Counted from the first letter of the stretch, positions 25,590-52,329 are shown. The stretch: DNA of 64,000 bases from Xiphophorus maculatus (GCF_002775205.1 NC_036458.1:2758560-2822559); one strand, 5' to 3'. Notes: generated by a model from the sequence alone, not told the origin. Numbers and translations are program-made.

Positions 25590-25770
25590 GCATGCCGGGG
25601 AGGCGCTGCAGCCTTGCAGCATGAAGGTCAGGGGTTTAAATCCCAACCTTTCTGCATGGATATTGCATTCATGGGTTCTCTCTGGTTACTCAGTTTTTGT
25701 TGAAAAGTCCATAATAGTTGGGTTAGTTAGTGCTAAAGTTTGAGTGTGTGTATTACACTTTCTTTTTTAG
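25590..25770. repeat. SINE-like fragment
   Basis: GGGGAGGCGCTGCAG, GGTCAGGGGTTTAAATCCCAA and TTCTGCATGGA in order resemble the B-box-like and body portions of a common fish short interspersed repeat, ending near GTGTGAGTGTG-type sequence. A related body lies at 52330-52540. Confidence 0.4.
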
Positions 25771-26550
25771 ATAAAAGACCACATACTAGAAAACACAGCC
25801 AGACAACAACAATGAAGTCTTAGGGCCATTGGTAATAGAAAGAAATGAGTACATTTCTGCTAAAAAAAATCAGCAGAAAAAACAAGGAAATTTCTGAGGT
25901 CCAAAATATACAAATTTTATAATGAAAATCTATATTTTGATTAATTCCAGAAATTTCCTTGATAAATTAAGGAAATTTCTCAGCTAAAAATGTTAAATAT
26001 TTGCAAGAAAAAGACTCAAAATTTTTTAGCTTAACCTGAGAAATGTTCTGGAAAAAATTATAAATTTCTTTGCTTGAAAAGTCAAAAATTTCCCCTTTTG
26101 AAACTCAGAAAATGTTTAAAAAAATTTGACTTTGTGAGCTCAAAAAATTTCACATTTTTTTCTAGGAAATATTTAAAATCTCAAAATTTTTGCGTTTCTT
26201 TGCACACATTTTTGACATTTCAAGGTCATAAATTTCCTAATTTTTTCTAAAAGGTTTCTGAGCTTAATCTGAAAATTTCTGAGTTTTTCATCTACAACAG
26301 CCATCATAGACAACCAAACAACTCTTTGAGAATTTATAAAGAAAAAAAAGAAATATATGTGTGTGGTGTGTTATTATTATTATTATTATTAACTGTAATG
26401 CAATGAAAGAGACTAAAACTGAAAAAAAAAATGTAAACAATGACAATTTGAAAAAGTGTGCAGTTAAACAGCGCCCCCTGCCTGCAGGAGGACTTTGATG
26501 GTCCGTCATTGGCTTCCTGCTCAAACTTAGCAGCTGACTTTAGCGTGAAA
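25771..26550. other. A/T-rich low-complexity DNA
   Basis: Many tandem-like AAATTTCT / AAATTTTT segments at 25.85-26.29 kb and an ATT trinucleotide run near 26370. No gene. Confidence 0.6.
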
Positions 26551-26860
26551 ATCCAACTGCAAGGGCGGAAATACCGAACGTTTCTGACCTGATCCAGCAG
26601 CGTTCAACCGTCTACGATTACACACACTCGCATGCATGAGTGTGTGGCTCCATTAGAAACAGGAAGACTTTTCTCTATCGGTGTGAAACAACATCCCAGC
26701 GAGCTGGAACAGAAGCCTGATAGCGGCTCAGAGAGCATGATGGCGTTATCAGTATGTTCCCTCGAAGCGACGAGTGTCTCATGTCAGCAGGAATGAGCAG
26801 AAACCAGTTCAGATTGTTTCTTCTAAGTGGATAAAAGCTGCAGAGGTGACTTCTTGTTTC
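26551..26860 (+). promoter_or_regulatory. Co-duplicated upstream block
   Basis: Collinear with 52553-52830 upstream of copy B: CGTTTCTGACCTGATCCAGC, CCGTCTACGATTACACACA, CAACATCCCAGCGAGCTGGA and CAGATTGTTTCTTCTAAGTG each have a close match in the same order. No coding frame in common. Conservation across the two units marks the extent of the segmental duplication. Confidence 0.45.
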
Positions 26861-29009
26861 TGATAATTTTTTCAGAGATAATTGATGACAGTTGCATGAT
26901 TTTAAAACTGTTTCAAGTTGTTAGAACATCGCTGCTTCAGACTGCAGGAAAACATCTAAACTGAGTCCATGATGCTGCCAAGTCCTGACTCACAGGCAGA
27001 GTGCAGGTGTGTGTCTGTGTCTGGTGAATGTTTGGTTAAAACATGTTTGTTCTTCATTCAGTGAGTAGAAAATCCAGAAATTTTACTCAAGTGTAGAAAT
27101 ACTTCATAATAAAACGACTCAAGGAAAAGTAAAAAATAGCCGTTCAAGAAATTACACAAGTAAGAGTAAAAATGTATCTGGAGTAACTCCAGTACTGATC
27201 AAAACATTGAGTACTTAATATTTAAAATTTACGTTATTTGATGGACCAAAATATAAAGTTATGTGGAAATTCTAAAGATCCAAATGAAAGTAATTCATAT
27301 AAATAACACAATTACAAAATAACAAAATCAGGCAAAAGAAAACATTTTTCCAAATCAATTTCTTTCATAAAACTTTAGCAAAAATGGCAGATATTCAGTG
27401 AAGTTCCTCACAGTGGGGAGAGGATCCAGAAAGTTTCCTCAATTAAGAGTAGAGACAAAGATAAAGTACAAAATACAGAGCAGTAAAAATACTGCGTTAC
27501 TACCCAGCTATCACAGATTAACTGATTCTGCTTTAGCTGAACAGATGCTAACAGATATTCCTGAAAGTCTATAATGACTAAATGTTTTGGGTCAGATGAT
27601 ATTCAGGAAGTTGAAACAGTTGAAACCATAAATAGAAATTGTTTGCAGATGCGACGTCCCCATCTAGTGGCGAAAAAGAGACGAGCATGACGAGGATTGA
27701 AGCAGACTGGGAGTTTGTGTGTGGCGCCGGTTATCAGCGTGACAAGAGACTCGGTGACTTGTTGGTGATGGATGCACTCCAAGCACACACACACACACAC
27801 ACCCACCCACACACCCCCACACCCACCCACACACACACTGTAAGGTCTATTAAATCAGTGGAGAAGATCACAGCAGCTGGAGAAATAGGACTCGGGTTTC
27901 TTCATAAACGCGTTCACAGATGCACCTTAAATACGTCCATACCCGTCTCATATTCCTTGCAAGTGCTCCGGCTGTTTTGGGAAGTGATGTTAATGTTTGC
28001 GAGTGTGTGAATTTATCGACACCTTGCAGGGAACACCGGTGATGAAGATGATGAAATGATCTTCACAAAAAGAACTGCTTTGAATTGAGAGTTGCGATGA
28101 GCTTCATGTTGGATGTAGTTGCAGAAATGCAGCAAAGGGATAACGAGGGCATCTAATTAGTTGCCGTGGTAACCACATCTTTAGTAAGACACCACCAAAG
28201 GATCTCAAACCTCTCCAGGTTCAGCTGAGTTGTTTTGTCTTCTGGTATTTATCCACATTCGCCTGAAGATGTTGTTTGGTTTGCTGCGGAGGTCAGAGGT
28301 AAAGGTCTGACCTCCTCAGAGAAGCGACTAAAGGTCGTGACCCCGTGGTTTATTAGTGGTACAATGTGGCTCCTGCAGACGGCTTCCCGAGTCGAGTCAA
28401 ATCCAGGATTCCTTCCAGGCTTTTCTGCTCATCTGGATGAATTAGTTCAGCTCTGGAGATGAAGATGTGTTGCAACATTTTGAGTCAGAATTTTGTGCCC
28501 ATCAGAATTTTGGCCTTTAAAACTGTTTTTAGACACAGTTTTAAAAACCTGTCTCTAAAAACCATTTGCAAATACAGAAACCTGAGGCTGTGTTCATAAA
28601 TTAGTAGAAAAAATTAGAATTTAATCATACTGTGTGCTTCTGGGCTTTATTTCTGGTAAAATTGTCTAAAACTGTAACAAATAATTTTGAAGGGGCAGCA
28701 TTATGTATTTTCAAGGTACATGGAGCCATTTTATAGCACAATGAATCATCCTAGTGGGATTGCTGTCTTCATATCTCCACAGACAAACTGTACCAAGGGG
28801 GGAAGAGAGCAGAGTTTATTTCAAATGGACTAAAGAGCTGCTGATTGGGAATTTATCTCTCCGAAGTCCAATATTTATGTGATCATCTGAGACTTGAAAG
28901 AATGACTTGGACTGACGAGGGTTGAACGATCTTCATCAGAAAATATGTGAAGGAATATTTCACACATCTCTGTAACTCAGACATTAAGCTCAGTTTAGTT
29001 TGAAGCTTC
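26861..29009. other. Upstream region of copy A: repeats, CA microsatellite, no gene
   Basis: 27.0-27.5 kb is another copy of the about 360-bp repeat. 27785-27837 is a CA-rich microsatellite with CCCACCC interruptions. 28680-28745 (CAGCATTATGTATTTTCAAG) is a dispersed repeat also present near 49330. No exon is supported. Confidence 0.5.
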
Positions 29010-29175
29010 AGAGAAAGCATCAACAGATTAATCTGAGGACAGAGAGGAAGGAGGGAGGAACGGTGTAGAGGTCAGAGGAGGAGGAGGTTAGCGGCTGATC
29101 AGAGGGAGGTGAGGAGGAGCTGAAAGACAGCCATGTAGGAACACATGAAGGAATGGTGTGTGTGTGTGTGTGTGT
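29010..29175 (+). promoter_or_regulatory. Co-duplicated upstream block
   Basis: Collinear with 53330-53480: GCATCAACAGATTAATCTGA and GACAGCCATGTAGGAACACA are nearly unchanged in the other unit. Purine-rich, then a GT run. Function unknown. Confidence 0.4.
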
Positions 29176-29739
29176 TGGAATGAGCTGGGTCATCGTCCTC
29201 CTTGTAATTTTACACCAGAAAGTAAAACTGATGACTCCCAACAGCTGCTGGTGCCACGGAGACGAGAAGGCGGAGTAAAACCTGGAAATGAGGAGGAAAC
29301 CAGAGACAGGGGGCTGAGTGTGTGAGATTTATACCGACTGAATCTGCCACCACGATTACAGTTCTGCTCATCACAACACAAGTTTCTGATCACACACCCA
29401 TCATCACACACTCCACAGACCCAGATCTGCTCACCTTACCTCCCTCCACCTTCAGGTACCAATGACCTTCAGTTCACTACTTCTGGAAGTCACATCTGTA
29501 ATGGAGGTCTTGAACATGGCTCATTCAGATTCCATGTTCTCTAAAGAACAGAGGCCACCAACCGGTGATCATTGAACAGCTTTCATACAGTATCTGAGAA
29601 AAAACACAGCAAATCTGATGATTCAATTACAATATCCATCATCAACTTTTGGTTTATTTTTCAACTTTTCAAGGATCCATCTTCAGTGGAGAGGTCAGAT
29701 AAAGAAAGTTTTGGAGATTTTGTGATTGCTCGACTTCAT

Positions 29740-30125
29740 CCAGATTAGGGCAACTGGGAAACCCTCCTGAAGGCAGGCATGGGGAAGGAGTTTGATGATG
29801 AGATCTTGGCTCCAGGGGTTCAGAAGTGCCAATTTATAAAAAGCTTCAGGAAGCCATCTCCATGTGGGTTCAGTACCTAAGGGAGCAATGGGATTTCAGT
29901 GGCAGATCAGTTTGAGGACCTGGATGTGCCAATTCCATCATCATTTGGGTCTAGAGACATGGAATATCACCTCACTAGTGGGTTGGGGTCATTGCACTCC
30001 TCAAACTCATTTACCACATTAAGATAGAGGGGTTAATTCACTGCGTTATGGACTGGTAACCTGCTTAGGTTGAATCCGATCTTCACCATATTGACATTTG
30101 CGAATGCGTCAGAGACGGTCTCATT
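29740..30125. mobile_element. Possible RTE-type LINE remnant (decayed)
   Basis: AACTGGGAAACCCTCCTGAA and GTCTAGAGACATGGAATATC followed by ACCTCACTAGTGGG resemble the endonuclease start (G-TWN-TSL) of fish RTE-like elements. Many stops and deletions. Weak. Confidence 0.3.
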
Positions 30126-30127
30126 CT

Positions 30128-30660
30128 TAGGGTGCATTCTCACCGGCCCTATTTAATCTCTTTAATCAAACTCTAGCAGACTAAAGTTTGTCTATGTAGA
30201 AAGTCTGGTTCATTTGGGGAGGTGTGAATGCAAGCTCAAGTCTGGTGAGGGCAGAAAAGAGACAGAAAAGCAAACTCCGGTTCGTCCACAACGTAGGTTT
30301 TGTTTCGCTTGAAGTGAACTCTTGCACGGTTTGAATGCATGTGAATGACAAGTGGACCAGAAGCTGCTCCACAAACAGGAAGCGGACTACAGCACAGGGC
30401 ATTCCTGGTAAATATACCAAAACTAATGCACAAGTTTGTTTTGGCTGCTAGCTAGTGGTAGCAGGAGAAATTGCTCCGAGTCTCTTGCCAAAGATAGAAG
30501 AAAAATAAATCCTACATCGGATAAAATCTGGTGCTACTCCATTTTTGTTTACATTTCATGAAGAAGGAAGTTGCTCTTGTTGTGTTCTTCAGAGGTTTGC
30601 ATGTTGACAAACAGGTTGCTCAAAGGGTTTGGTTCTATGGAGGAGTTAAAAGGTGCCTAA
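30128..30660. repeat. Dispersed repeat family R1, copy 2
   Basis: GGTGCATTCTCACCGGCCC, GAAGTGAACTCTTGCACGGT and GCACAGGGCATTCCTGGTAA follow the order of the copy at 15314-15800. Both also share the downstream AAATCCTACA...AAAATCTG and TCCATTTTTGTTAACATTTC-like segments. Confidence 0.6.
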
Positions 30661-31579
30661 ACTCATGGAATATATAAATAAAGAAATGATACAAATTCCC
30701 TCTGCTCATAGCCAAAACGGGAAGAGATTTAATGCACATCTGAAGAATCAAAACATCACATTTACATCATTACAGGACTTCTGCTTCTAACATCAGTTTT
30801 TTATAGAGTCCCAGTTCTACTGGTGTGTATTGGGAAGCTTCGACCAATGGTGTTACTCCCCTTCATTTGTGTAGCAATTCTGGCTCCGTTTTACACTGGA
30901 TGTGTATTTGGATGTTCTGAGAATTAGGAGTCGACCTCCTGGAATCAAATCAGCTCCATCAGAAGAACTATTAGTCAAGTTGTTGTTCCTCATCTGTCCA
31001 AACAGGTTCTTTACCAAGTCTTGGGCTCTGGCCCGGTTCCTTTGCAGGAGAGCAGGGGAAAGGTCAGGTGCCAGAACTTTCTTGCACAACAGCTTAAAAC
31101 TAACATCTTTCCTCTCTTAAGTGATTGTTATTCCTCATCTCTTAAAAATCTGAATTCCTTCCTGACTTCTAGGTCAGATTGACCCAGTCCATTTGACACA
31201 GTACATTTCTTTTAGGTTAAAACATATCTTAGTGCGAACCAACCAAACAACATAATTTTTAACTATTAATATAATCATATTCCTCTACAGTTCATTTGAC
31301 ACAAGCAACAAAGTGTTTGTTTGATAGTGTGAATGTGAAACGCACCAGCTGAAAATGCAACTCATGTACCAATTTTGGTCCCCAACTGAACCAAGTCTTA
31401 ATTCCTGAGCAAAGGAGGTTGATGGTACGAAACTCAATGTTGGAAAAATCTAACCAGCCCTGGAGCAGAATAGGTTTTCATTATCAGCTACCTTCAGGAA
31501 AGACTCAGGTAATTTTTACTAGAACAAAGCCAAGTTTTCTTTGATAATAATTCTGCTTGGCAGTAAAGGTTTATGGTGG
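30661..31579. other. No gene seen
   Basis: AT-rich. Short segments near 31.2-31.4 kb (CATTTGACACA, GTGAATGTGAAACGCACCAGC) may be the distal end of the R1 repeat. No coding evidence. Confidence 0.4.
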
Positions 31580-31870
31580 TTTATGGTGAGTTGTTTCTGA
31601 TCGGAGGCTGTTAATGGGAGAAAACACAGCAGGAAGGCTCATTGTTGGTGAACATCATCTGTTGTAGATCAGAACAACTGAAACTCTGTCTTCTTGAACG
31701 TTTGACCCCGCTGTCATTTCCTGTTATTTCCAAGCAGAAAGGGATTAGCAGGGACTTCAAATTCCACATCCGGCTTCAAAATCAAAATTCCTATAACTAA
31801 TCCTCACTGTGACTGCTAGCAGAGACAAAGATAGCTCTTCTATTTCTAAATGAAATGAAATTGGTTAAGT
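31580..31870 (+). promoter_or_regulatory. Co-duplicated block about 2 kb upstream of copy A
   Basis: Matches 55245-55500 just upstream of copy B: GGGAGAAAACACAGCAGGAA, TGTTGTAGATCAGAACAACT and TTTCCTGTTATTT segments are nearly identical and collinear. Nearest long conserved noncoding block to both start codons, so a candidate proximal regulatory element. Confidence 0.45.
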
Positions 31871-32199
31871 GTTTTTGTTCTAGTATTTACTACTGTACTG
31901 TAGAGGTGTAAATGTTGGTGAGAAAGGAAAAGTCTGTGAGTGGTCAAATTAATCTGATTAAAGCAAAATGAGGAAACCTTTAGATTGAAAGGGCCAGAGA
32001 CAGAGACGGTCAGTCAGGTGGACACATCCAGAAACAGGCAGATCCAGACAGAACCATGGTTACCAGGAAGAGAGGAACATCGTTTCATAAACTCTGGAGG
32101 AGTAACAAGGAGAGAGGAGCGGTTCTAATGAGAACAAATCAGCCAAGAACTGCCCACCTATAAGTCTGATATTAACAAATATCTAAAGAAACACAATAC

Positions 32200-32491
32200 A
32201 AGAGCTGAAGGACAGTAAAAATTTGGAACAAACTTCCAGAAAACTGTAAAACAGCTGAAACACTGACTTCTTTTAAATCTCAACTAAAAACCCACCTGTT
32301 TAGAATTGTATTTGAAATGTAATCAATTACAAATTTATGGATGGAACTTGACTTAATGCTTTGTTTTGATTATTGATTCTATATTGCATTGTGTTTCTGT
32401 GTTTGTAATGATCTAAAGCACTTTGAAATGTCTTGCTGCTGAAATGTGCTGTACAAATAAAATTTGATTGATTGATTGATTGATTGATTGA
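32200..32491 (+). mobile_element. L2-type LINE, 3' end
   Basis: The reverse transcriptase C-terminus is visible (GTNFQKTVKQ-type frame, and in another register NCKTAETLTSFKSQLKTHLF), followed by a 3' tail ending TGTACAAATAAAATTTG and a GATT tandem repeat (about 32462-32491), the usual 3' end of fish L2 elements. 5'-truncated and with stops. Confidence 0.8.
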
Positions 32492-32676
32492 TAAAAAAAA
32501 CTTTATGTGGAATAGCAGTACTCCATTCTCCTGTTCTGCTTTATTCCCCTGTCAGGAAGACCTTCCTGATCGGTTCTGAGCACAGCAAGTTAAACATGTT
32601 CAGAACTTTACCTGTCACTTTTCTTATGCAGATTATTTTTCTGACATTTTTTAAGAAAGAATTTATCTGTCTAAAC

Positions 32677-32898
32677 CAGGGGTCTCAAACTCCAGTCCTC
32701 GAGGGCCGCAGACCTACAGTTTTTAGATGTGCCACAGGTACGAAACACTGGAATGAAATGGCTTAATTACCTCCTTGTGTAGATCAGTTCTCCCAGCCTT
32801 GCTAATGACCTAATTATTCTGTTCAGGTGTGGTGCAGCAGAGGCACATCTAAAAGTTGCAGGACTGCGGCCCTCCAGGACTGGAGTTTGAGACCTCTG
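32677..32898. mobile_element. hAT MITE, 222 bp, 8-bp target duplication
   Basis: Left end CAGGGGTCTCAAACTCCAGT, right end the imperfect reverse complement ending GAGACCTCTG. Flanked on both sides by GTCTAAAC (32669-32676 and 32899-32906). No coding capacity. Same superfamily as the element at 34555-34778, with a different terminal sequence. Confidence 0.9.
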
Positions 32899-32906
32899 GT
32901 CTAAAC

Positions 32907-33621
32907 CAAACCTCTCCAATATGAAGGCCAGTAAATGAGTCAATATGTGGAGAGTGCGTAATTAAACTTTTGATCCACAGCAGAAGCTTCCAGAACGTAA
33001 TGATCCATTGAAAGTGGAGACTAAATATTAAGTGTGGAGTGATTGTTCAGATGGAGATAAGATGAGAGAAACACCTGGAGTTTTCTATGTGATTGACTTA
33101 TTGCTAGCTTATCATCTTTCAAATGCAGCAACATCCTGAGAACTGATCAGAACCAGTATGACCATAACAGAACACAACCAACCCTGAACTTGACCGGCCT
33201 CAAAAGAACTGGTCTGACCAATACAGGACTGGACCGATCAAAGCAAAACTGAACCAATAACACCAACACACAACTGACCCCACTACTCACTGGACTGCAT
33301 ATCTCAACCAGAGCTTTACCTGTCACTGGAAAACTGGTCTGACTGAACAAGAACTGACCTTCCCACTCCAAAACTGGAACAACCAGTCAACAGATCTACA
33401 ATGAACTGGATGTGTTACAGAGATCAGATGAATCAGGTGATTGGTGTAATCTGGGACTCAGGTGACAAAGGATTGCAGTTGGCTTCTTGTTTTGATCAAA
33501 GCGTCTCTTCCTATTGGCTGCTGTAGATTTGCTTCCTTCCTGTTTATGTTTTTGTGTTTTTTCTTTTCTTCGTTGAATTGTGTGGAAAGATATTTTAGAC
33601 TTTTTGTTTTCCTTTTGTCAG
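32907..33621. other. Proximal upstream region of copy A
   Basis: 33140-33410 is a degenerate run of GAACTGGACCAA-like motifs. 33400-33621 has short matches to the segment before the copy B start. The sequence ends in a pyrimidine-rich acceptor (CCTTTTGTCAG) at 33621. No TATA or CpG island is evident, which agrees with transcription starting farther upstream. Confidence 0.4.
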
Positions 33622-33673
33622 GAGGCGGTTGCTAGGCAGCACAGAAGTTCGGGCGGTTCGCCAAAATGTCAAT

Positions 33674-47981
<14,308 letters not shown>

Positions 47982-48717
47982 CAGACTGACTAACCCAGAT
48001 GACTCTTCTCTGTTTAACAGAGCTTTCTTCAGTTCAGTTTGACACAGAAACCCACAAGGAAAGTGACTCTGGGTTCTTATTAATGCCACAAAAGAAACAG
48101 ATAATAATGTTTCCAAACAGCTCTTCACTTCACTGCTCATCACTTCAAAGCCAAGACATCTGTACTTATCCTTCCTTGTTTCTTTCTTCTGAATGGTGGA
48201 TATTGAGGTGATGAAAAGTTGAAAAAACCAATGGCTGCTAAACAGCCATTCAGACAGGTTTGGATTAGGTGAAGAAAGTGGTTATGTACCATTAACCAGC
48301 CAGTGGAGCATCGGATAGTTGGAGCTTTGGAGCATGGGCTGCATGAACGCCCACTTTAACCACGTCACTCATATTCATATAACCAGGCTGCTTTAATGCA
48401 GAACCTAAATGTCTTAAATTAACGAGTAAAGTCAGTTAATCTGCTGGACAGCAGGGGATCCAGGCAGTGGGTTAACCAGCAGGTGTTTGGGATTTTATTC
48501 CTGCACAGTAACAATGAAATGAACACAGAGAGATGTGACAGCTCACACCTGGTTTAAGGTGGCACCTCCTTCCACCAGCAGACACCCAGCCCTGCATGGA
48601 GGAAAACTCCTCCATCAGTCCCCAAGTCGTCCCCCAGCAGACTGCAAACTGGAGGTGACAATAACTGACTGTGATGTCATCACAGGTGTAAATGTGGGTA
48701 ATTCGTAGTTGAATAAA
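47982..48717 (+). other. scn4a: Probable 3' UTR of copy A with AATAAA signal
   Basis: No further coding sequence follows the TAG at 47979-47981. A canonical AATAAA lies at 48712-48717, giving a 3' UTR of about 0.75 kb if it is used. Later AATAAA-like words near 49200 are alternatives. Confidence 0.5.
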
Positions 48718-48770
48718 GGTTAAACCAAAGAATGTTACTGTGAATGTTATAATAATGTTACTGCGCTTTA

Positions 48771-48817
48771 TTCTTCCTTCCTTTCTTCCTTCCTTTCTTT
48801 CTCTTTCTTTCTTTCCT

Positions 48818-48857
<40 letters not shown>
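48771..48857. repeat. (TTTC)n tetranucleotide microsatellite
   Basis: TTCC/TTTC repeats, purest at 48815-48857, just after the probable poly(A) signal of copy A. Confidence 0.93.
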
Positions 48858-49684
48858 GCTGCAGTGCACGAGTCTGTACTCAGATTAAACACTTGTCCTT
48901 TTGTTCTGTGAAGAAATTCAACGTTTTTTTCCTATGAAATAATGTTGCATCATGTGATCGTTGGCTTAATCAGAATATTTGAAATATTTTACCTGCAATA
49001 ACATCTACGCGATTAAAGCTTCAAATTGTACTGAGCATGATTTCTGGAGTTTTTGTTTAAATATCTTTGTGTGCATCACATGTACCATGGCATGGATTTA
49101 CTCACCTGCTTTAAACAGATGCTGAACCAGCATTTATTTCATTTCTGACCTGAACTCAAGTTTAAAATAATAGTTTTATTGCTGACTAAAGGTACTGTTA
49201 AATAAAATTCTGTCCAACACAAATGTGCCGGGGCTGTTCTGGTAAAAAAGTGGAGGAGGTTATGTTCTTCTGGAGTTTCAACAGATGCAGACCACCTGAA
49301 CCTCCTTCACAGAAACACAATCTGCACTTCAAAGGGCAGTATTATGTATTTTCCAGGAACATAGCACCATTTTATAGCACAATCAAGCAACAATGATGCC
49401 TTCGGTTGAAATGTTACATATATCAAATCTCAGTTGACAGTAATTTGACTTTGAAAACTTGATGCCTTAAAATTAGCCTGTGTCTCCTTAAGAAGCTTCT
49501 CCTTCCAACACTTTAACACACAGAGCTTTACCTGAAGAAACACACACTAGCCAGTGGCACAATGGATGTTGTGTCCCGTTTGGAGCACAACATCCATATT
49601 TTCCAAATAATTCACAAACAAAATATTTTCTTGAAGTGAATTATTATGTGCCGGTATTTATGAATTTATGATAAGAACACAAAC
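48858..49684. other. Short spacer between copy A and the copy B leader
   Basis: No gene. 49325-49400 (GCAGTATTATGTATTTTCCAGG) is a dispersed repeat also present at 28680. Only about 1.1 kb separates the AATAAA of copy A from the candidate leader exon of copy B. Confidence 0.5.
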
Positions 49685-49815
49685 TATTCCCAGATCGCAT
49701 CAGACTGGAGTAAATAAAACATTTTAGTTGGGAACTGATGATTATGTTGCTTCCTGTGTGTGTGTTTCTGTGTGCGTGTCTGAGAAGACACACTACCTGA
49801 CCTCTCATGTTTCAG

Positions 49816-49946
49816 TCAGAGAAGCAAAGCTGAAGACGGCAGACGGACCCAGAGAGAGGAAGACGAGCTGGAAAACAGACCGATAGGTAACCGTCCTGCC
49901 GGGAATCGGCTGTTTACCGGATTTAGTTTGGAAAAAGCAGAAGAAG
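49816..49946 (+). other. Candidate 5' noncoding exon of channel copy B
   Basis: Counterpart of 16322-16452, with the acceptor CATGTTTCAG and both donors (GATAG|GTAACC at 49886, GAAG|GTAAGC at 49946) preserved. The surrounding block 49685-50060 is also conserved. It lies 6.1 kb before the copy B start codon, against 17.3 kb in copy A. Confidence 0.45.
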
Positions 49947-50439
49947 GTAAGCTGGAGTCAAGTGTTTCAGGTGGAAGTGAGGTGTGATATGAACCGTGTG
50001 TGGGTGGGTGGGTGTGTCTGTGGTGGAGCATGCAGAGCTGAGATTACACAGAGGAGTCACCCCTTGATCTGTTGGATGGGTTTTTGATGATTGTGGTTTC
50101 TAAAAACAGCTTTTCCACTTTCATCTGGAAATCTTCTCTCCGATTTGCATCTTGTTTTAGGTAAAATCACTTGTTTTCCACAGGTATGGATTGTTACATT
50201 TACATTTTCTTGAAGTAAAAGTAGAAAAGCATCCCTGGTTTTAAGACTAATCAGGAAGAACTAGTTATGGTTCAGTTGTGCTCCTAATGAAAACTCCAAT
50301 TTATGAAAGATGCTATTATATTTGGGCTTTATGTGAGATAATTTAACTGTGATTTAGAGTTCAGATGCAGCTGTTTAAGCACAGAAAAATGTAAGGATTC
50401 ATTATGAACTGAAGCAGACAATCAGAAACAAGCACAAAA

Positions 50440-50790
50440 TCAGACTGATATAAAAAATCTTTCTTAAATGGATTCAAAATTAAAGGGGAAGTTAGTGAAG
50501 GGACGCTAAAACCAGAGTTATGAGCTTTTCTTTCCTTGTACCAGTTAAAAAGCTGCATTTTAAATATCTGCAGATGTGAGAGGGATGCATAATTAAATCC
50601 AGTCAAGTGAGAGTTACAGTAACCCAGTCGTGACACGATAAAAGCATAAAATAATGTCTGTTGGATGGGCCACCTCAATTAAAACAAGAGGACTGAACCA
50701 CAGCACTGACAAACGACTCAAGATTTAGACTGGGCATTATTTTTACACCTAATTTAGTGATTTTGGATTTTTCAAAAGAAAAATTAACAC
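50440..50790. repeat. Counterpart of the 16.9-17.25 kb segment
   Basis: ATGGATTCAAAATTAAAGGG, GTGAGAGGGATGC and AATCCAGTCAAGTGAGAG match the copy A upstream region in order, with about 80% identity by eye. Could be an old repeat that was duplicated with the unit. Confidence 0.5.
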
Positions 50791-51712
50791 AAGTCTCACA
50801 GCTGGAGTTATATTTGTTAAAAACAAAGCGTGAACAGAAAAGGACCAAGAATTGACCCCTGAGGTATCTCAAGGGACAGTTTGTATCTGGAAACTGATGT
50901 CTGAAGAAAGAAAGATGGTTTTATTCAACTCTCCTTCTCATTACTGACCCGAGGAAAATTTTGGGACACAGAAACTCAAAAATGTTCTGTGTCACAGAAA
51001 ATACAGCAAATAAAATGCTGCAGTCACAGAAAATGGAAGCAAAAATGTAAAAATGTTTCAACCACTGCAAAAAATGCAACCACATCAGATAGAAGCAAAA
51101 AGAAAAGTGCAGAAACAAGAGCAATGCAAACTGGCTTTAAGAAACAGAAGACCATTTGTTTGCACCATTTGCCCTCCATTTAATGTTGAGCAGGAAACAG
51201 ATTTACTGCAGTTCAATTCTTCCATTAACCAGAATTCACTCCAACTCAATTCAGTCTAATTTGATGTAATACAATCAATCAGGATGGAATTGTTCTGTTA
51301 TCTCCAGGATAAAACAGTTAACCTGATTGCAAAATATACAAATATGTTAAGAAGTGGACGTGCTTCTCAACAGAAGATTATCAGCTGAGAAGATAATTAA
51401 ACAAGATTAATTTTTAAAATTAAAAATTTAATGGGAACGTGATGCTCATCTGACACATATGGAGCTAGAAATAATCTACATACCATAAGAGCTCAGATAT
51501 TTTTAACAGTTGAGTTGTTTTTAATTGTTTTCTGTTAACTGAACAACACATTTATAACTTTCTCTGAATAATTTGCGTGTTTCAATAAGAAGACAAACGT
51601 TTCCTGTCTGACCAACTTCTTCCTGACATGAAGTCCCAGGTGGAGTTTGAATAGAGTCTCAGAAGGTTTTTTGCTGTTTTTGCTCCAGCAGACCTTAAGT
51701 TTTATGCTTCAG
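50791..51712. other. No gene seen
   Basis: AT-rich. Open frames at 50921-51259 lack splice context and recognisable motifs. Confidence 0.4.
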
Positions 51713-51950
51713 AGGCAAAACTGATCTGGAGTCTCTCCAACACACATGTGATTGCAGCACATAGTCTGTGTGTGTGAATGTGTGCGTGCGTTCCTGTTTG
51801 GCAGCAGTTCTACACTGCGGATCGTTTCTCTCCACAGAGATTTCCAAGGGAAGCTGGGGAAACAGGCATGGACTGTCAGAGTGTTTGTCTCTCACGCCAC
51901 CTCAGAGGCAAACGCAGCTAAATTCAACTCCAGCATTTAGAGATGACAAC
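51713..51950 (+). promoter_or_regulatory. Co-duplicated upstream block, copy B side
   Basis: Counterpart of 22120-22480. The GT run is short here, and the flanking GGAGTCTC, CTGTTTGGCAGCAG and CAGAGATTTCCAAGGGAAGC segments are conserved in order. Confidence 0.45.
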
Positions 51951-52329
51951 CCTCCTGAGAGCACCATCTGCAGCTGTTTGATACACATGGTGTTGGATCA
52001 GTTCAGCACAAATACTTTGCTTGGCTGTTTATACTGCAGATATTTGGCTTCAACAGAAGGAAATAGAAGGAGTCGTCTGTGAATCAGTGGTTTTATCCAG
52101 ACCTCATCACGCTGAAGGTTTGTTGGGAATCATTGCCTGTGATTTCCAGAGTGTTTGACTAGCATGAGCATAAAGTTGTTAAAATTAAATGGATTTAATT
52201 GTCAAAAAGACAAAACAGGGTGTCAAAGTGGAGTCCAGTCAAACCACTAATCTGGTCCAGACTTCGTCTGAATTCATAGATTTTTATGTGACGTGGTCAT
52301 GTGATGTACCACGACATGAGTCTGTCTGT

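Noticed and set aside
33666..33668. ATG 8 nt before the chosen start of copy A
   Set aside because: Out of frame with the channel, and the copy B start region lacks it. The second ATG aligns between copies and gives the expected N-terminus.
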